NCBI RefSeq assembly: GCF_010548375.1
Contig: NZ_JAAGLY010000014.1
Coordinates: 1-64,000 of the forward strand
Length of the DNA stretch: 64,000 bases
Direction of reading: 5' to 3'
Source of the DNA: Streptomyces sp. SID13726
GTDB lineage: Bacteria > Actinomycetota > Actinomycetes > Streptomycetales > Streptomycetaceae
In this document: piece by piece, positions 24,118-33,302 of the stretch
How positions within the stretch are numbered: the stretch's first letter is position 1
How the letters are laid out: the number at the start of each line of letters is the position of its first letter
Notes under the pieces: model-generated
The model's input: the letters and a program-made list of their open reading frames with translations, nothing else
Database searches by the model: none
Told to the model about the DNA's origin: nothing
Program-made: the position numbers and the translations under genes

Positions 24118-25220
24118 ACTTCGGAGTGATCGGCTGCGGCTCGATCGGCGGCTTCCTGGCCCGACTGCTGACCCGCGGCGACGACCAACTGGCCGGCCGG
24201 GCACGCTTGGCCGCCGTCGCCGGCCGGGACCCGGAGCGCGCCGGGAAACTGGCGGCCGAGGTGGGCTGCGCCGCGACCGACGTGCCGGGACTGCTGGCCC
24301 GGGAGGACGTGGACGCCGTACTCGTGTGCACCCCCAGCGGCACGCACGCCCAGGTGGCCGAGGCGGCCCTGCTCGCGGGCAAGCACGTGCTGGTGGAGAA
24401 GCCCGTCGACGTACTGCCCCAGGCCGCCGACCGCCTGATCGACACGGCCCGCAGGACCGGGCGGACCCTCGGCGTGGTGTCCCAGCACCGTTTCGACCCC
24501 GCGGCCCGGCTGGCTCGTACGGCGATCGAGTCCGGGAAGCTGGGCCGGGTCACCTCGGTCATGACCGAACTGGCCTGGTGGCGCGCCCCCGCCTACTACA
24601 CCTCCGGCACCTGGCGCGGAACGCCCGACCTGGACGGCGGAGGCGCGTTGATGAACCAGGCGATCCACGCGGTGGACCTGGTGCAGTGGCTGGCGGGACC
24701 GGTGGTGGAGGTGACCGCGCACACCGCGCGACTCGCCCACCCCGGCATCGCGGTGGAGGACGTGGCGACGGCCAGCCTCCGCTTCGCCGACGGGGCGTTG
24801 GGCACCCTGCTCGCGACCACGGCCGCCTACCCGGGGCGCACCAGCCGGATCGCGGTCAACGGCGACCGGGGCTCCGTCGTCATCGACGACGACGAACTCA
24901 CCTATCTGCACCTCGCCGAAGAGGGCAACGACGCACCGGTGTACGGGGCGTTCGGCGCCGGCGACCAGTCCGCCGCGCACGCGGCGGCACTGGCGCGGGA
25001 CCGGACCCGGGACGCCTGCGGCCTGCTGTACCAGCCGCACCGCGACCAGCTCCTGGACTTCTGTGACGCCGTGCGTGACGGGCGGTCGCCGTCCGTGGAC
25101 GGGAGCGCCGGCCGGCGGGCGGTGGCCGTGGTGACAGCGGTGTACGCGTCCGCCAGGACCGGCGTTCCGCAGCGGGTGCACCCGGAGAACCCGCCTGTCC
25201 CGGCGGTCGGCGAGGAATGA
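24111..25220 (+). CDS. Gfo/Idh/MocA-family oxidoreductase (second copy)
   Basis: 369 residues from GTG 24111, overlapping the previous gene by 7 bp and preceded by GGAAGAGAG. It is a canonical member: NFGVIGCGSIGGFLARLL (NAD(P) site), VLVCTPSGTHAQVAEAALLAGKHVLVEKPVDV (EKP motif, catalytic Lys near 97) and GGGALMNQAIHAVDLVQWLAG, with the active-site His of inositol-dehydrogenase-like enzymes. It would act on a secondary alcohol of a sugar- or cyclitol-like substrate. It is only distantly similar to the first copy, so two separate redox steps are likely. Confidence 0.9.
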   Translation: MLNFGVIGCGSIGGFLARLLTRGDDQLAGRARLAAVAGRDPERAGKLAAEVGCAATDVPGLLAREDVDAVLVCTPSGTHAQVAEAALLAGKHVLVEKPVDVLPQAADRLIDTARRTGRTLGVVSQHRFDPAARLARTAIESGKLGRVTSVMTELAWWRAPAYYTSGTWRGTPDLDGGGALMNQAIHAVDLVQWLAGPVVEVTAHTARLAHPGIAVEDVATASLRFADGALGTLLATTAAYPGRTSRIAVNGDRGSVVIDDDELTYLHLAEEGNDAPVYGAFGAGDQSAAHAAALARDRTRDACGLLYQPHRDQLLDFCDAVRDGRSPSVDGSAGRRAVAVVTAVYASARTGVPQRVHPENPPVPAVGEE

Positions 25221-25394
25221 CCGAGGGAACCGCCCGCCTCGCGCAATGCCGGATGCACGCATGGCGCATTGCGCTCGAAATAGTGTATGCACGTTACAAA
25301 CAAGTGGCAAAATGCTGAATCGCGGTTCAGTGTCGCCAACTGTCCCGACCTACACTCGGTCACCGATGGTCATGTGTCGGGAACGGACGGTGCG

Positions 25395-28124
25395 ATGCAA
25401 CTTGAGAACTGTGACTTAGCGGCCATTTCGTTAGGTGTCGTCATCCTGCAAGGAGGTCCGGGAACCGGGAAGACCTTCCTCCTGGAGAAGATGAAGCGAA
25501 CCGCGGATGAATCCGGTTCCCTTTGCCTCAGTGTCACCGGATTCCGAGACGAACGGGAAATTCCCTTTTCCTCGGTGGAGCAGCTCGTCCATGACCCCGG
25601 AGTTCCGGATGCCGTGAAATCGGCGGTCTGGCGGCTCATCAGGCAGGCACGGACCGGAGGGCCGGACACCACCGTCCCCGTCCGGCTCGTGCACGATCTC
25701 GCCTCGGCGCTGGTGGCGGCCGCCGGAAGGACCCGGATCGTCGTCCTCGTCGACGACGCCCAGCACATGGACCCGTCCTCGCAGTCGTGCCTGCTCTATC
25801 TCGCCCGCCGCGTCCATACCTACGGCATCGCCATGGTGCTGGCCTGTCCGCGCGTCTTCGGCGACGGTACGGGCGATCATCTGGAGTTCGCCGCACTCCC
25901 CGGTGCCCGGCTGGTCGAGGCCGCCAACCTGCCGGTGGAGGGGGTGAGAAGCCTGCTGGAGGGCAAGGTCGGCGCCGACGCGGCCCGTGGGCTGGCCGCA
26001 CCCGTCCACCGGATCAGCGGCGGCAATCCGGCGCTGACCACCGCGCTGGTCCGCGACCTGGCCCCGTCCGCAGCCGCCCGCACCGGCACGAACGTGCCCG
26101 TCGGAGACGGTTTCCGCACCACCTACCTGGCCGGTCTGGTCCGCCACCCCTCCCTCGCCAGGACCGTCCAGGCGTGGGCCGTGCTGGGGGACGACGCCAC
26201 CGCAGCCCGTGCCGCCCGGTTGCTGGAGCGCCGTCCCGGGGAGATCGAGCAGCACCTGTCGGACCTCGAACGCGCGGGCCTGCTGGGAGCCGGCCGCTTC
26301 CGGCACCCGACCCTGCCCAACACCGTCCTTGGCGCGGTCGGCGCGGAACTGCCGGCGTTGCACCGGAAGGCCGCCACGCTGCTGCTCGCCGAGGGTGCAC
26401 CGGCGCTCACCGTCGCCCGACAGCTCGTGGCCGCGGACGAGCGACCCGACCCGTCCCAGGCGCGGCTGCTGCAACACGCAGGGAAACAGCTGCTCGTGGG
26501 CGGGCACGTGGACCGCGCGATCGCCTGTCTGCGCCTCGCCGGCCGTGCCGACCTGGGTGACGAGGAGCGCGGCAAGGCCTTGGCCGCGCTGATCGGCGCG
26601 TTGTGCTACGTCAATCCGCTGGCGGCTACGGAGGAGGTGGACCGGCTGCTGGCCGCGGCGCGCGCCGGACACGTGGATCGCCGGTCGTTGCAGTTGCTCG
26701 TCGCCTGGTTCCTCTGGTTCGGCTGGCGGGACCATGCCCGAGAGGTGATGACCCGTCTGGTTGCGTCTGTCGGACCACCTCAGGGACCGGAGGGGGTCCG
26801 AGGGCTCAACGCGCTGATCGGCTGCCTGTGGCCGGACCTGCTGAACGAGCCCTCGATACGCGGCTACTTCCGGGAGGCCGGGGACGTCCCCGCTCTCGTT
26901 CCACCGGACGCGCGGGAGCCCGCTCCGGAAGGTGCTGACAACGATGCCACCGGGGCGCGGTCCACTCCGGCCGTGACGGACCCCCGCCGGTTCTGGGGGC
27001 TGGACCTCGCGGCCGTGACGGAGGTGTTACAGAAGGGCGAGTTGACCCGCGCCGACCGGCTCTGTGAGGAACAGCGGCGGCGTGCGCCCGTGGCCGGACT
27101 CCCCGCGCGCCAGGCGTTCTTCGCGGGCCTGCGTGCCCACATCCGCTGGAACCTGGGAGACTTGCGCACAGCAGTCGCCTGCGCCGCCTCCGCTCTGGCG
27201 CTGCTGCCGGACCACAGCTGGGGCGTCACCGTCGGCCTGCCGCTCTCCGCGTTGATCGCCGCGTACACGCTCATGGGAGTTCCGCACCACGCGGCCGGCT
27301 ACCTGGAACGCCCGGTACCCGACGAGATGTGGGACTCGGCCTTCGGCCCGCTGTACCGGGTCGCCCGCGGCAGCTATCTGCTGGAGACGGGCCGCCCGCG
27401 GGAGGCGCTGAACGACTTCGCCGCCTGCGCTCCTCGTGGCGAGGCACAGCATGTGGACCTGCTGGGCCCCCTCGGCTGGCGCGCCCATGCCGCCGAGGCG
27501 TATCTGGCCCTCGGCGAGCCGGACCAGGCCCGCGGGATGGCCTTCGCCGAACTGGCGCAGGACGACCGGCCCACCGACGCCCGCGGCCGGGCCCTCCAGA
27601 TCCTGGCCACGGTCGACGAACCGGCCCTGCGCAGAGCGCGTCTGGAGGAGGCTGAGCACACCCTGCGCAAGGCGGGCAGCAGGCTCTCGCTCGCGAAGGT
27701 CCTCGCCCGTCTCAGCCGCGCCGATCTGGAGGAGGGCCGCACACACGCCGCCCGCACCCGCCACAACGAGGCGCTGCACCTGGCCGACGAGTGCGGCGCC
27801 CCCCACCGGTCGCTCCGGTCCGCGTCCTCGCTCGACGGGCACGCGGACCCGGCCGAGCCGATCCATCCCGACGTCGACCACCGCCGGACAAGTCCTGGAC
27901 CCGACTCCGCGGCGACCGACACGACCGCCACCGGCAGCTTGACGGAGGCGGAGTGGCGGGTCGCCTCCCTCGCCGCGACCGGCAGGTCGAACCGACAGAT
28001 CGCCAGCCGGCTCTTCATCACGGTGAGCACGGTCGAGCAACACCTGACCCGCGTCTACCGCAAGCTCGCGGTCCGCCGACGCGGCGATCTGTCGCTTCTG
28101 CTGGGGCTTCAGACCCAGGAGTGA
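25395..28124 (+). CDS. Large ATP-binding LuxR-family (LAL) regulator
   Basis: About 909 residues from ATG 25395; GTG 25374 and ATG 25287 are in frame, but a -10-like TACACT near 25350 favours a downstream start. A Walker A loop GGPGTGKTF lies near the N-terminus and Walker B (IVVLVDDAQ) follows. The middle is helical repeats. The last 65 residues are a LuxR helix-turn-helix (LTEAEWRVASLAATGRSNRQIASRLFITVSTVEQHLTRVYRKL). Three TTA codons (25416, 25431, 27027) make it a likely bldA target. It follows the rightward operon and is probably the pathway-specific activator. Confidence 0.92.
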   Translation: MQLENCDLAAISLGVVILQGGPGTGKTFLLEKMKRTADESGSLCLSVTGFRDEREIPFSSVEQLVHDPGVPDAVKSAVWRLIRQARTGGPDTTVPVRLVHDLASALVAAAGRTRIVVLVDDAQHMDPSSQSCLLYLARRVHTYGIAMVLACPRVFGDGTGDHLEFAALPGARLVEAANLPVEGVRSLLEGKVGADAARGLAAPVHRISGGNPALTTALVRDLAPSAAARTGTNVPVGDGFRTTYLAGLVRHPSLARTVQAWAVLGDDATAARAARLLERRPGEIEQHLSDLERAGLLGAGRFRHPTLPNTVLGAVGAELPALHRKAATLLLAEGAPALTVARQLVAADERPDPSQARLLQHAGKQLLVGGHVDRAIACLRLAGRADLGDEERGKALAALIGALCYVNPLAATEEVDRLLAAARAGHVDRRSLQLLVAWFLWFGWRDHAREVMTRLVASVGPPQGPEGVRGLNALIGCLWPDLLNEPSIRGYFREAGDVPALVPPDAREPAPEGADNDATGARSTPAVTDPRRFWGLDLAAVTEVLQKGELTRADRLCEEQRRRAPVAGLPARQAFFAGLRAHIRWNLGDLRTAVACAASALALLPDHSWGVTVGLPLSALIAAYTLMGVPHHAAGYLERPVPDEMWDSAFGPLYRVARGSYLLETGRPREALNDFAACAPRGEAQHVDLLGPLGWRAHAAEAYLALGEPDQARGMAFAELAQDDRPTDARGRALQILATVDEPALRRARLEEAEHTLRKAGSRLSLAKVLARLSRADLEEGRTHAARTRHNEALHLADECGAPHRSLRSASSLDGHADPAEPIHPDVDHRRTSPGPDSAATDTTATGSLTEAEWRVASLAATGRSNRQIASRLFITVSTVEQHLTRVYRKLAVRRRGDLSLLLGLQTQE

Positions 28125-28160
28125 GAACCTCCTCGCATCGCCCGGGAGCCCATCAGGGCC

Positions 28161-31100
28161 TCAACGTGCGTACGGCGCCACCGAGATCCGGTCGATCAGC
28201 GGCGCGTACCGTGAGCGCAGCAGCACCCCGGGGAAGGTCTCCGAGGCGTAGGTCGTGCCGTCGAAATCGGGCAGTTCCTCGGAGCGGAAGGCGATCGTGT
28301 TCCGTCCCTTCCTCAAGGTGACCGGCACGGTCAGCTCCCAGAAGTTGTTCTCGTGGAAGGTGTGCGGGAAGCCCACGCGGTGCGCGCCGCCGCCGTTGAC
28401 GCTGATGTCGGCGTGCCGGGCCAGCGGGTCCGGGTTGTAGTGGGTGGCCTCGGACTGCTCGGGATTGGAGTAGCGCACGCGCAGCGCGTACAGGCCCGCC
28501 TTGTCCGCGGTGACCGTGAACGTCGCGGTGTTGCCGTTGCCCGGGTCCCCGCCGACACCGGTGATCGCCGAACCGCCGGTGGCCAGGGACAGCGGCGTGA
28601 GCGTGGCCGTGCCCGCGAGTACGGCATCCTGCGCCTCGTAGGTACGCGTCCTGAGCGTGCCCTCGGTCGGGGTGACCGTGAGCCGGTCGACGAGGGTGGG
28701 CGACGAACCGCCGGTCACCGTCACCTTGTTGACGCCCCCGGAGAGGGAGACCGTGACGCTGCCGCGGCCCTTGGCCAGGCGCAGCACGTCGTTGCCGTTG
28801 ACGGCGAGCCGGGCCCCCGAACCCCCGAGCCCGTCGACCCGGAGCGTGGCCTCGCGGTCGGCGGGGGAGTACACCCAGAACGTGGCCGTCTGCCCCTTCG
28901 CCAGCCGGACGGCACCCGAACCGGAGGACTTCGGCAGGTCGTAGACGGGCCGGGCGCCGCCGCTCGTCCAGGCCAGTTCGCCCTCGTACACCCGGGTGGC
29001 CGCCGAGGCCGACGGCAGGGACAGGGTGAGACGGTCGACGATGGCGTCACCCTTCGTGGCGCGCTTCCCGTCGGCGCTCCTCGCGGCGAGCGTCAGCGTG
29101 TGCCGGCCCTTGGTGAGCTTCACCTCGGTGTCCGTGTGGTCCCACACCACCCACTTGTAGCCGAGCGGCAGATACAGCTCCTGTTCGGCGTCCGCCCGGC
29201 CGTCCACCCGCAGGAAGACGTTGGTGGGGCCCTGCTCCTTCACCTTGTCGAAGGTGTTCAGGGAGTTGGCGAAGACGCTCAGGTCGTAGGTGCCGTCCTC
29301 GGGCACGTCCACCGTGAAGTCGAGGGCGACGTCCGAGCCGGTGCGCAGTCCGCCCACGTCGTAGCCGCCCGAGGTGTAGAACTTCGACACGTTCGAAGTC
29401 GAGCCCTCGGGACCGTTCTTGGAGTACCCGGACCCGGTGTGCGCCGCGTCCTCCGCCTCGTACGAGCCCTGCCAGCGCACCGGCGGCGACTGCGTGCTCC
29501 TCGTCCGGCCGGCCGGGCTGAGGACGATCTCGTACGCCGAGGACTCCTTGAGCGTGGGCAGGGCGCCGTCGCCGAAGTCGACGACGACCGAGCCGTCCCG
29601 CGCCACCTTCAGGTCCCTCTCCGCCAGCAGCTTCGGGCCGGAGTTGTCGCCGACCTGCCCGCTCCAGTCGATCTCCCGCACCCAGGCGTGCACCCGGTCC
29701 CCGAAGAGCTTCTTCTGGACGCCCGAGAAGGTGATGTGACCCTTCCCGGTGGAGCCGCCGAAGAGCAGCCGGGCCTGCTTCTTCTTCGGGTCGAGCGTGG
29801 CCACGCCCTGCATCGTGTAGTTCTCGCCCGGGAACGGCGGGGTCACCGTCAGCGTGTGCCCACTCATCGAGGCGTACGAATTCAGCAGCCACCACTGGCC
29901 GTTGCCGCGGTTGGACTGCACCGCGGAGTCGGAGAGGTTGCCGTCGATGTTCCAGTACGCGATGTCGGCGTCCACCTTGGACTCCTCGATCGCGGACACC
30001 CACTGGATCATCTGACCGGGGACGGAGGTGTGGTAGTTGAACGCGTACTCGTTGATGTTGACGGGCAGTCGGGTGCCCTCGCGGTCGGTGCCCCTGAACA
30101 ACTCCTTCTCCCACGCCCGGTACTTGGCCACGCTCTGGCGCACCGCCTCCGGGTGGCTCAGCTCGTGCCAGGTGACGACGTCCGGGAGCGTGCCCGCGGC
30201 CAGGGCGTGGGAGAGGAAGCCCTTGACCTGGTCGTACAGGACGCTGGTGTTGGGACCGGCTATGCGGGCGGCGGGCATCTTCCCCTTGATGAGCCGGTAC
30301 GCGGAGTCCCACGCGGCGAAGAAGGCGTCCGGGTCGTTCAGCCAGCTGACCTTGTCGTAACTCCACTCGCCGGTCCCGAACATGTTGCCCTCGGGCTCGT
30401 TGAACGGCACGAAGACGATGTTGTCCTGGTATTTCTTCGGCAGCTTGAGGACCTGGTCGACCTGCTTGGCCAGCTTCTCCTCGTACAGCCTGAGCTTCTC
30501 GGCGGGGGTGTCGCCGGGCCACTCGTACGGGAAGCCGCGGTGGATGTCGGTCATGTAGATGTACACGTCGCCGTCGGTGGAGTCGGCGAGCGGCTTCACC
30601 ACCTCCAGCGCGTCGGCACCGGGGTGCTGCGGGCCGTCCTGGGCCTTGGTGGAGACCGTGCGCAGCCCCATGCCCTCGATGAGGTTGTTCGTGGGGACGT
30701 CCGGTCCGTACACGCCGTAGAGGGTGCCGGAGGCGCCGCCGTGGAACGCGCCGGTGTCCGAGCCCAGATCGACGGTGAGCTGGCCCTCGCGGACCACGGT
30801 GACCGTCGCCTTCACCGCGCGCCCGGCCGCGGTGCCGGCCACCGTGAACGTCCCCGGCACGGCGTACTTCCCGGACGGTACGGCGTCCCAGGCGACCGCG
30901 GTGTCACGGTCGTAGCCGTCGGAGAAGGAGGCGCGGACCGCGGCCGGGAGGGAGGGGGCCGTGCCGGTCGTCGTACGGACGTCGAAGGAGGACCGCGAGA
31001 GGTCCTTGAGGGTGGGGAGCGTCCCGACCGTGTCCGCCACCTGCTCGGGGCTGAGCGCCGAGTGCCAGACCGTGAAGTCGTCGATCGCGCCCTTGAGCAG

Positions 31101-31796
31101 CGGGTCCGGGTAGAAGGACTTCCCGATGTAGCCGGCGGCCGTGGCCGAACCGTCCAGCAGCTCCCTGGCCTTGACGCCGGTCTCGGCGGAGGAGACCGGC
31201 ACGCCGTCGAGGTAGGTGGTGACCCGGCGGGCCGTGGTGTCCAGGGTGACGGTGACGGTCCGCCAGCCGTCGGCGGGCAGCGGGGCGTACCCGGAGACCT
31301 GGGCCTCCGCGCCCCCTCCGCCGGTGGTCACGGCGGTGCGCAGCACACTGCCGTTGGAGGGCGTGGTGAACAGGTACTCGGTGGTGTCGGTGCCCAGGTC
31401 GAAGATCCGCTGCCAGGACGACTGGTCGCCGCTCCACTTCACCCGGGCCGAAACGGTCAGGTCGCTCGCGTCGCCGAGCACCTCGCGGGGCAGCCGGACG
31501 TACGCGCCGTCGGAGGTGGCGGCCCCGCCGGGCAGGGCCAGTGCCCTGCCGTCGTCGGTGCCCGCGACCGACTGCGCGGTGGAGCCGTTCACCAGGGTCG
31601 CCGTCAGGCCGTTGCCGGAGCTGTCGGTGATCCTCCCGGACGCGAGGTCGTCCTGGTCGAAGGTGTAGTGGGCGGCGGGCCCGGGTGTCTCGGCCGCCCG
31701 CGCCGGGACGGCGGGTGCGGCCAGCAGGCCCGCGCCGAGGGCCAGCGCCAGGGCGGCCGGGGCGCGGCGGCGCGTGGATCTGTCAGCGGATGGCAT
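28161..31796 (-). CDS. Secreted multidomain clan-A glycoside hydrolase (GH39-like)
   Basis: 1211 residues from ATG 31796 after GAGGA. A signal peptide (about 1-34, cut after ARA) is followed by a LamG/concanavalin-like domain (to about 235), a short Ig-like domain, then a TIM-barrel catalytic domain (about 330-750) with VPFNEPEGN (acid/base Glu) and VNINEYAF (nucleophile Glu), as in clan GH-A. The remaining 450 residues contain two or more beta-sandwich carbohydrate-binding modules of CBM6/35 type (YEAEDAAHTGSGYSKNG and TYEAQDAVLAGTATL). It acts outside the cell on a plant or microbial glycan. The exact family is uncertain. LacI operators lie in its promoter. Confidence 0.85.
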   Translation of the reverse strand: MPSADRSTRRRAPAALALALGAGLLAAPAVPARAAETPGPAAHYTFDQDDLASGRITDSSGNGLTATLVNGSTAQSVAGTDDGRALALPGGAATSDGAYVRLPREVLGDASDLTVSARVKWSGDQSSWQRIFDLGTDTTEYLFTTPSNGSVLRTAVTTGGGGAEAQVSGYAPLPADGWRTVTVTLDTTARRVTTYLDGVPVSSAETGVKARELLDGSATAAGYIGKSFYPDPLLKGAIDDFTVWHSALSPEQVADTVGTLPTLKDLSRSSFDVRTTTGTAPSLPAAVRASFSDGYDRDTAVAWDAVPSGKYAVPGTFTVAGTAAGRAVKATVTVVREGQLTVDLGSDTGAFHGGASGTLYGVYGPDVPTNNLIEGMGLRTVSTKAQDGPQHPGADALEVVKPLADSTDGDVYIYMTDIHRGFPYEWPGDTPAEKLRLYEEKLAKQVDQVLKLPKKYQDNIVFVPFNEPEGNMFGTGEWSYDKVSWLNDPDAFFAAWDSAYRLIKGKMPAARIAGPNTSVLYDQVKGFLSHALAAGTLPDVVTWHELSHPEAVRQSVAKYRAWEKELFRGTDREGTRLPVNINEYAFNYHTSVPGQMIQWVSAIEESKVDADIAYWNIDGNLSDSAVQSNRGNGQWWLLNSYASMSGHTLTVTPPFPGENYTMQGVATLDPKKKQARLLFGGSTGKGHITFSGVQKKLFGDRVHAWVREIDWSGQVGDNSGPKLLAERDLKVARDGSVVVDFGDGALPTLKESSAYEIVLSPAGRTRSTQSPPVRWQGSYEAEDAAHTGSGYSKNGPEGSTSNVSKFYTSGGYDVGGLRTGSDVALDFTVDVPEDGTYDLSVFANSLNTFDKVKEQGPTNVFLRVDGRADAEQELYLPLGYKWVVWDHTDTEVKLTKGRHTLTLAARSADGKRATKGDAIVDRLTLSLPSASAATRVYEGELAWTSGGARPVYDLPKSSGSGAVRLAKGQTATFWVYSPADREATLRVDGLGGSGARLAVNGNDVLRLAKGRGSVTVSLSGGVNKVTVTGGSSPTLVDRLTVTPTEGTLRTRTYEAQDAVLAGTATLTPLSLATGGSAITGVGGDPGNGNTATFTVTADKAGLYALRVRYSNPEQSEATHYNPDPLARHADISVNGGGAHRVGFPHTFHENNFWELTVPVTLRKGRNTIAFRSEELPDFDGTTYASETFPGVLLRSRYAPLIDRISVAPYAR

Positions 31797-31830
31797 GGAT
31801 CGCGTCCTCAATCCTTGGGGTCGACGGTGA

Positions 31831-31844
31831 TCGAACCGGTTCGA
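31831..31844. promoter_or_regulatory. LacI-type operator 1
   Basis: TCGAACCGGTTCGA is a perfect 14-bp palindrome with the central CG typical of LacI-family operators. It lies in the leader of the glycosidase gene, 35 bp before its start. Confidence 0.75.
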
Positions 31845-31953
31845 CAATGCGGCGTCATGCGGCGCCGGACATGGCTGGGCGGTGGGGGAGATCGGCGCCG
31901 TCCGCCCGGGGAAGGGCGGACCGGGGCTCACGGGAGACGGAAGGATCACTTCA

Positions 31954-31967
31954 TCGAACCGGTTCGG
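31954..31967. promoter_or_regulatory. LacI-type operator 2
   Basis: TCGAACCGGTTCGG contains the same 12-bp core. It lies just downstream of the -10 box of the leftward glycosidase promoter, where a bound repressor would block transcription start. Confidence 0.78.
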
Positions 31968-31969
31968 GG

Positions 31970-31998
31970 AAGCTAGCACCGGGACCTCCGGCCAGCAA
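31970..31998 (-). promoter_or_regulatory. Promoter of the secreted glycosidase
   Basis: On the minus strand TTGCTG (31998-31993), a 17-bp spacer and TAGCTT (31975-31970) form a sigma-70-type promoter. Operator 2 begins 2 bp downstream of the -10 box. Confidence 0.6.
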
Positions 31999-32058
31999 TC
32001 CCCCCGGCACAAGCTTTCGGACGGCCGGGTCAAGAGCGTAAAAGTCCGGCCGGAGGTG

Positions 32059-32087
32059 TTGACAGGCGTCGGGGCAGTTCCTAACTT
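32059..32087 (+). promoter_or_regulatory. Promoter of the LacI-ABC transporter operon
   Basis: TTGACA (32059-32064), 17 bp, TAACTT (32082-32087) is close to the vegetative consensus. Operator 3 lies 9 bp further on, so the regulator should repress its own operon. Confidence 0.7.
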
Positions 32088-32096
32088 CACTTCACG

Positions 32097-32108
32097 CGAA
32101 CCGGTTCG
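32097..32108. promoter_or_regulatory. LacI-type operator 3
   Basis: CGAACCGGTTCG, at about +3 of the rightward promoter. Confidence 0.78.
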
Positions 32109-32123
32109 ACAACCGGTCGTGAG

Positions 32124-32135
32124 CGAACCGGTTCG
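32124..32135. promoter_or_regulatory. LacI-type operator 4
   Basis: CGAACCGGTTCG again, 27 bp from operator 3 and ending 14 bp before the regulator start. The pair could support cooperative binding. Confidence 0.78.
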
Positions 32136-32149
32136 ACGAAGGAGCGCCC

Positions 32150-33184
32150 GTGAACATCGGTGAGATCGCCCGGCGGGCCGGTGTGTCGCGGAGCACCGTG
32201 TCCTACGCGCTCAGCGGCAAGCGCCCCGTCTCGGACGACACCCGCCGCAAGATCCAGGAGGTCATCGACGAGCTGGGCTACCGCCCCAACGCCAGCGCCC
32301 GCGCCCTGGCCAACGGCCGCACCAGCACCATCGGCCTGGTCTTCCCGCCGGCCGGCAACCACTACACCGGGATGCAGCTGGACTTCATCGGCAGCGTGGT
32401 CGAGGCCGCCGCGGCCTACGACTACGACGTACTGCTCTCCCCGAGCGGAGTGGACAGCGACCGCTCCTTCCAGCGGCTGCTGGGGGAGCGGCGGGTCGAC
32501 GGCGCGATCCTCATGGAGATCAGACTGGCGGACGACCGGGCCGACCACCTGGCCGCGCTCGGCTTCCCCTCCGTCGCCATCGGCCGCACCGCCCACCCCG
32601 AGGGCAGCTGGTGGGTCGGCCTGGACCACACCGCGCTCGCGGCCGCCTGCGTCCACCACCTGGCGGACCTCGGCCACCGCCGGGTCGCCTTCGTCAACCG
32701 CCCCCAGCAACTGCTGCGGGCCGGCTACGAGTCGGCGCAGCGCGGCCTCGACGGCTTCACCAAGGCCGCCGCCGAACGCGGGCTGACCGTGCGGACGTAC
32801 TGCTGCGGGGACGACGCGCCCTCGGGCCAGGCGTGTCTGGAGCAGATTCTGCACGACGACCCCGCCACCACTGCCCTGGTCACCCTGAACGAGGCGGCCC
32901 TGGGCGGCCTCTACCGGGGGCTAGCCCAGGCCGGCCGTCATGTACCGCGCGACTTCTCCGTCACCGGGGTCGTGGCCGCGCGCTGGGCGGAGACCATGAC
33001 CCCGCAGCTCACCGCGGCGGACGTACCGGCGGAGGACATGGGCCGCCGGGCCGTCGACCTGCTGGTGGAGCGGCTCGACCACCCCGACGCGCCGCCCCGG
33101 CACCACCTCCTCACCCCGCCGATCTCACTGCGGGCCAGCACCGGGCCCGCCGGAAGCCCCGCCGGCACGGGCACCACGGCCTGA
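32150..33184 (+). CDS. LacI-family transcriptional repressor
   Basis: 344 residues from GTG 32150, 5 bp after AAGGAG. The first 60 residues are a LacI DNA-binding domain (IGEIARRAGVSRSTVSYALSG, with the hinge YRPNASARALANG). The rest is a periplasmic-binding-protein-like sensor for a sugar. The four identical palindromes directly upstream are its probable operators. It is the first gene of the operon that continues into the ABC importer, so it should be induced by the imported oligosaccharide. Confidence 0.93.
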   Translation: MNIGEIARRAGVSRSTVSYALSGKRPVSDDTRRKIQEVIDELGYRPNASARALANGRTSTIGLVFPPAGNHYTGMQLDFIGSVVEAAAAYDYDVLLSPSGVDSDRSFQRLLGERRVDGAILMEIRLADDRADHLAALGFPSVAIGRTAHPEGSWWVGLDHTALAAACVHHLADLGHRRVAFVNRPQQLLRAGYESAQRGLDGFTKAAAERGLTVRTYCCGDDAPSGQACLEQILHDDPATTALVTLNEAALGGLYRGLAQAGRHVPRDFSVTGVVAARWAETMTPQLTAADVPAEDMGRRAVDLLVERLDHPDAPPRHHLLTPPISLRASTGPAGSPAGTGTTA

Positions 33185-33302
33185 CCGCACCGGCCCACGC
33201 GGATCACCTGATCCGACCTGACCTGACCCGACCTCACCTCACCGGACACCCGGACCGCTCGACAGGGCCGTTCGCCGTGCCCGCGCCTCCTCACCGACCC
33301 GT

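Larger units (their letters stand above)
31797..32149. other. Divergent control region between glycosidase and LacI genes
   Basis: This 353-bp region has no gene. It holds two back-to-back promoters and four copies of the palindrome CGAACCGGTTCG, each listed separately. A further partial copy (CAACCGGTCG) lies between the third and fourth. Confidence 0.8.

Noticed and set aside
28353..31976. A 1207-codon open frame on the plus strand opposite the large secreted glycosidase
   Set aside because: Its composition is that of a GC-rich shadow (many Arg, Gly, Val, His), it has no recognisable domain, and the opposite strand encodes a clear signal peptide, catalytic motifs and binding modules.
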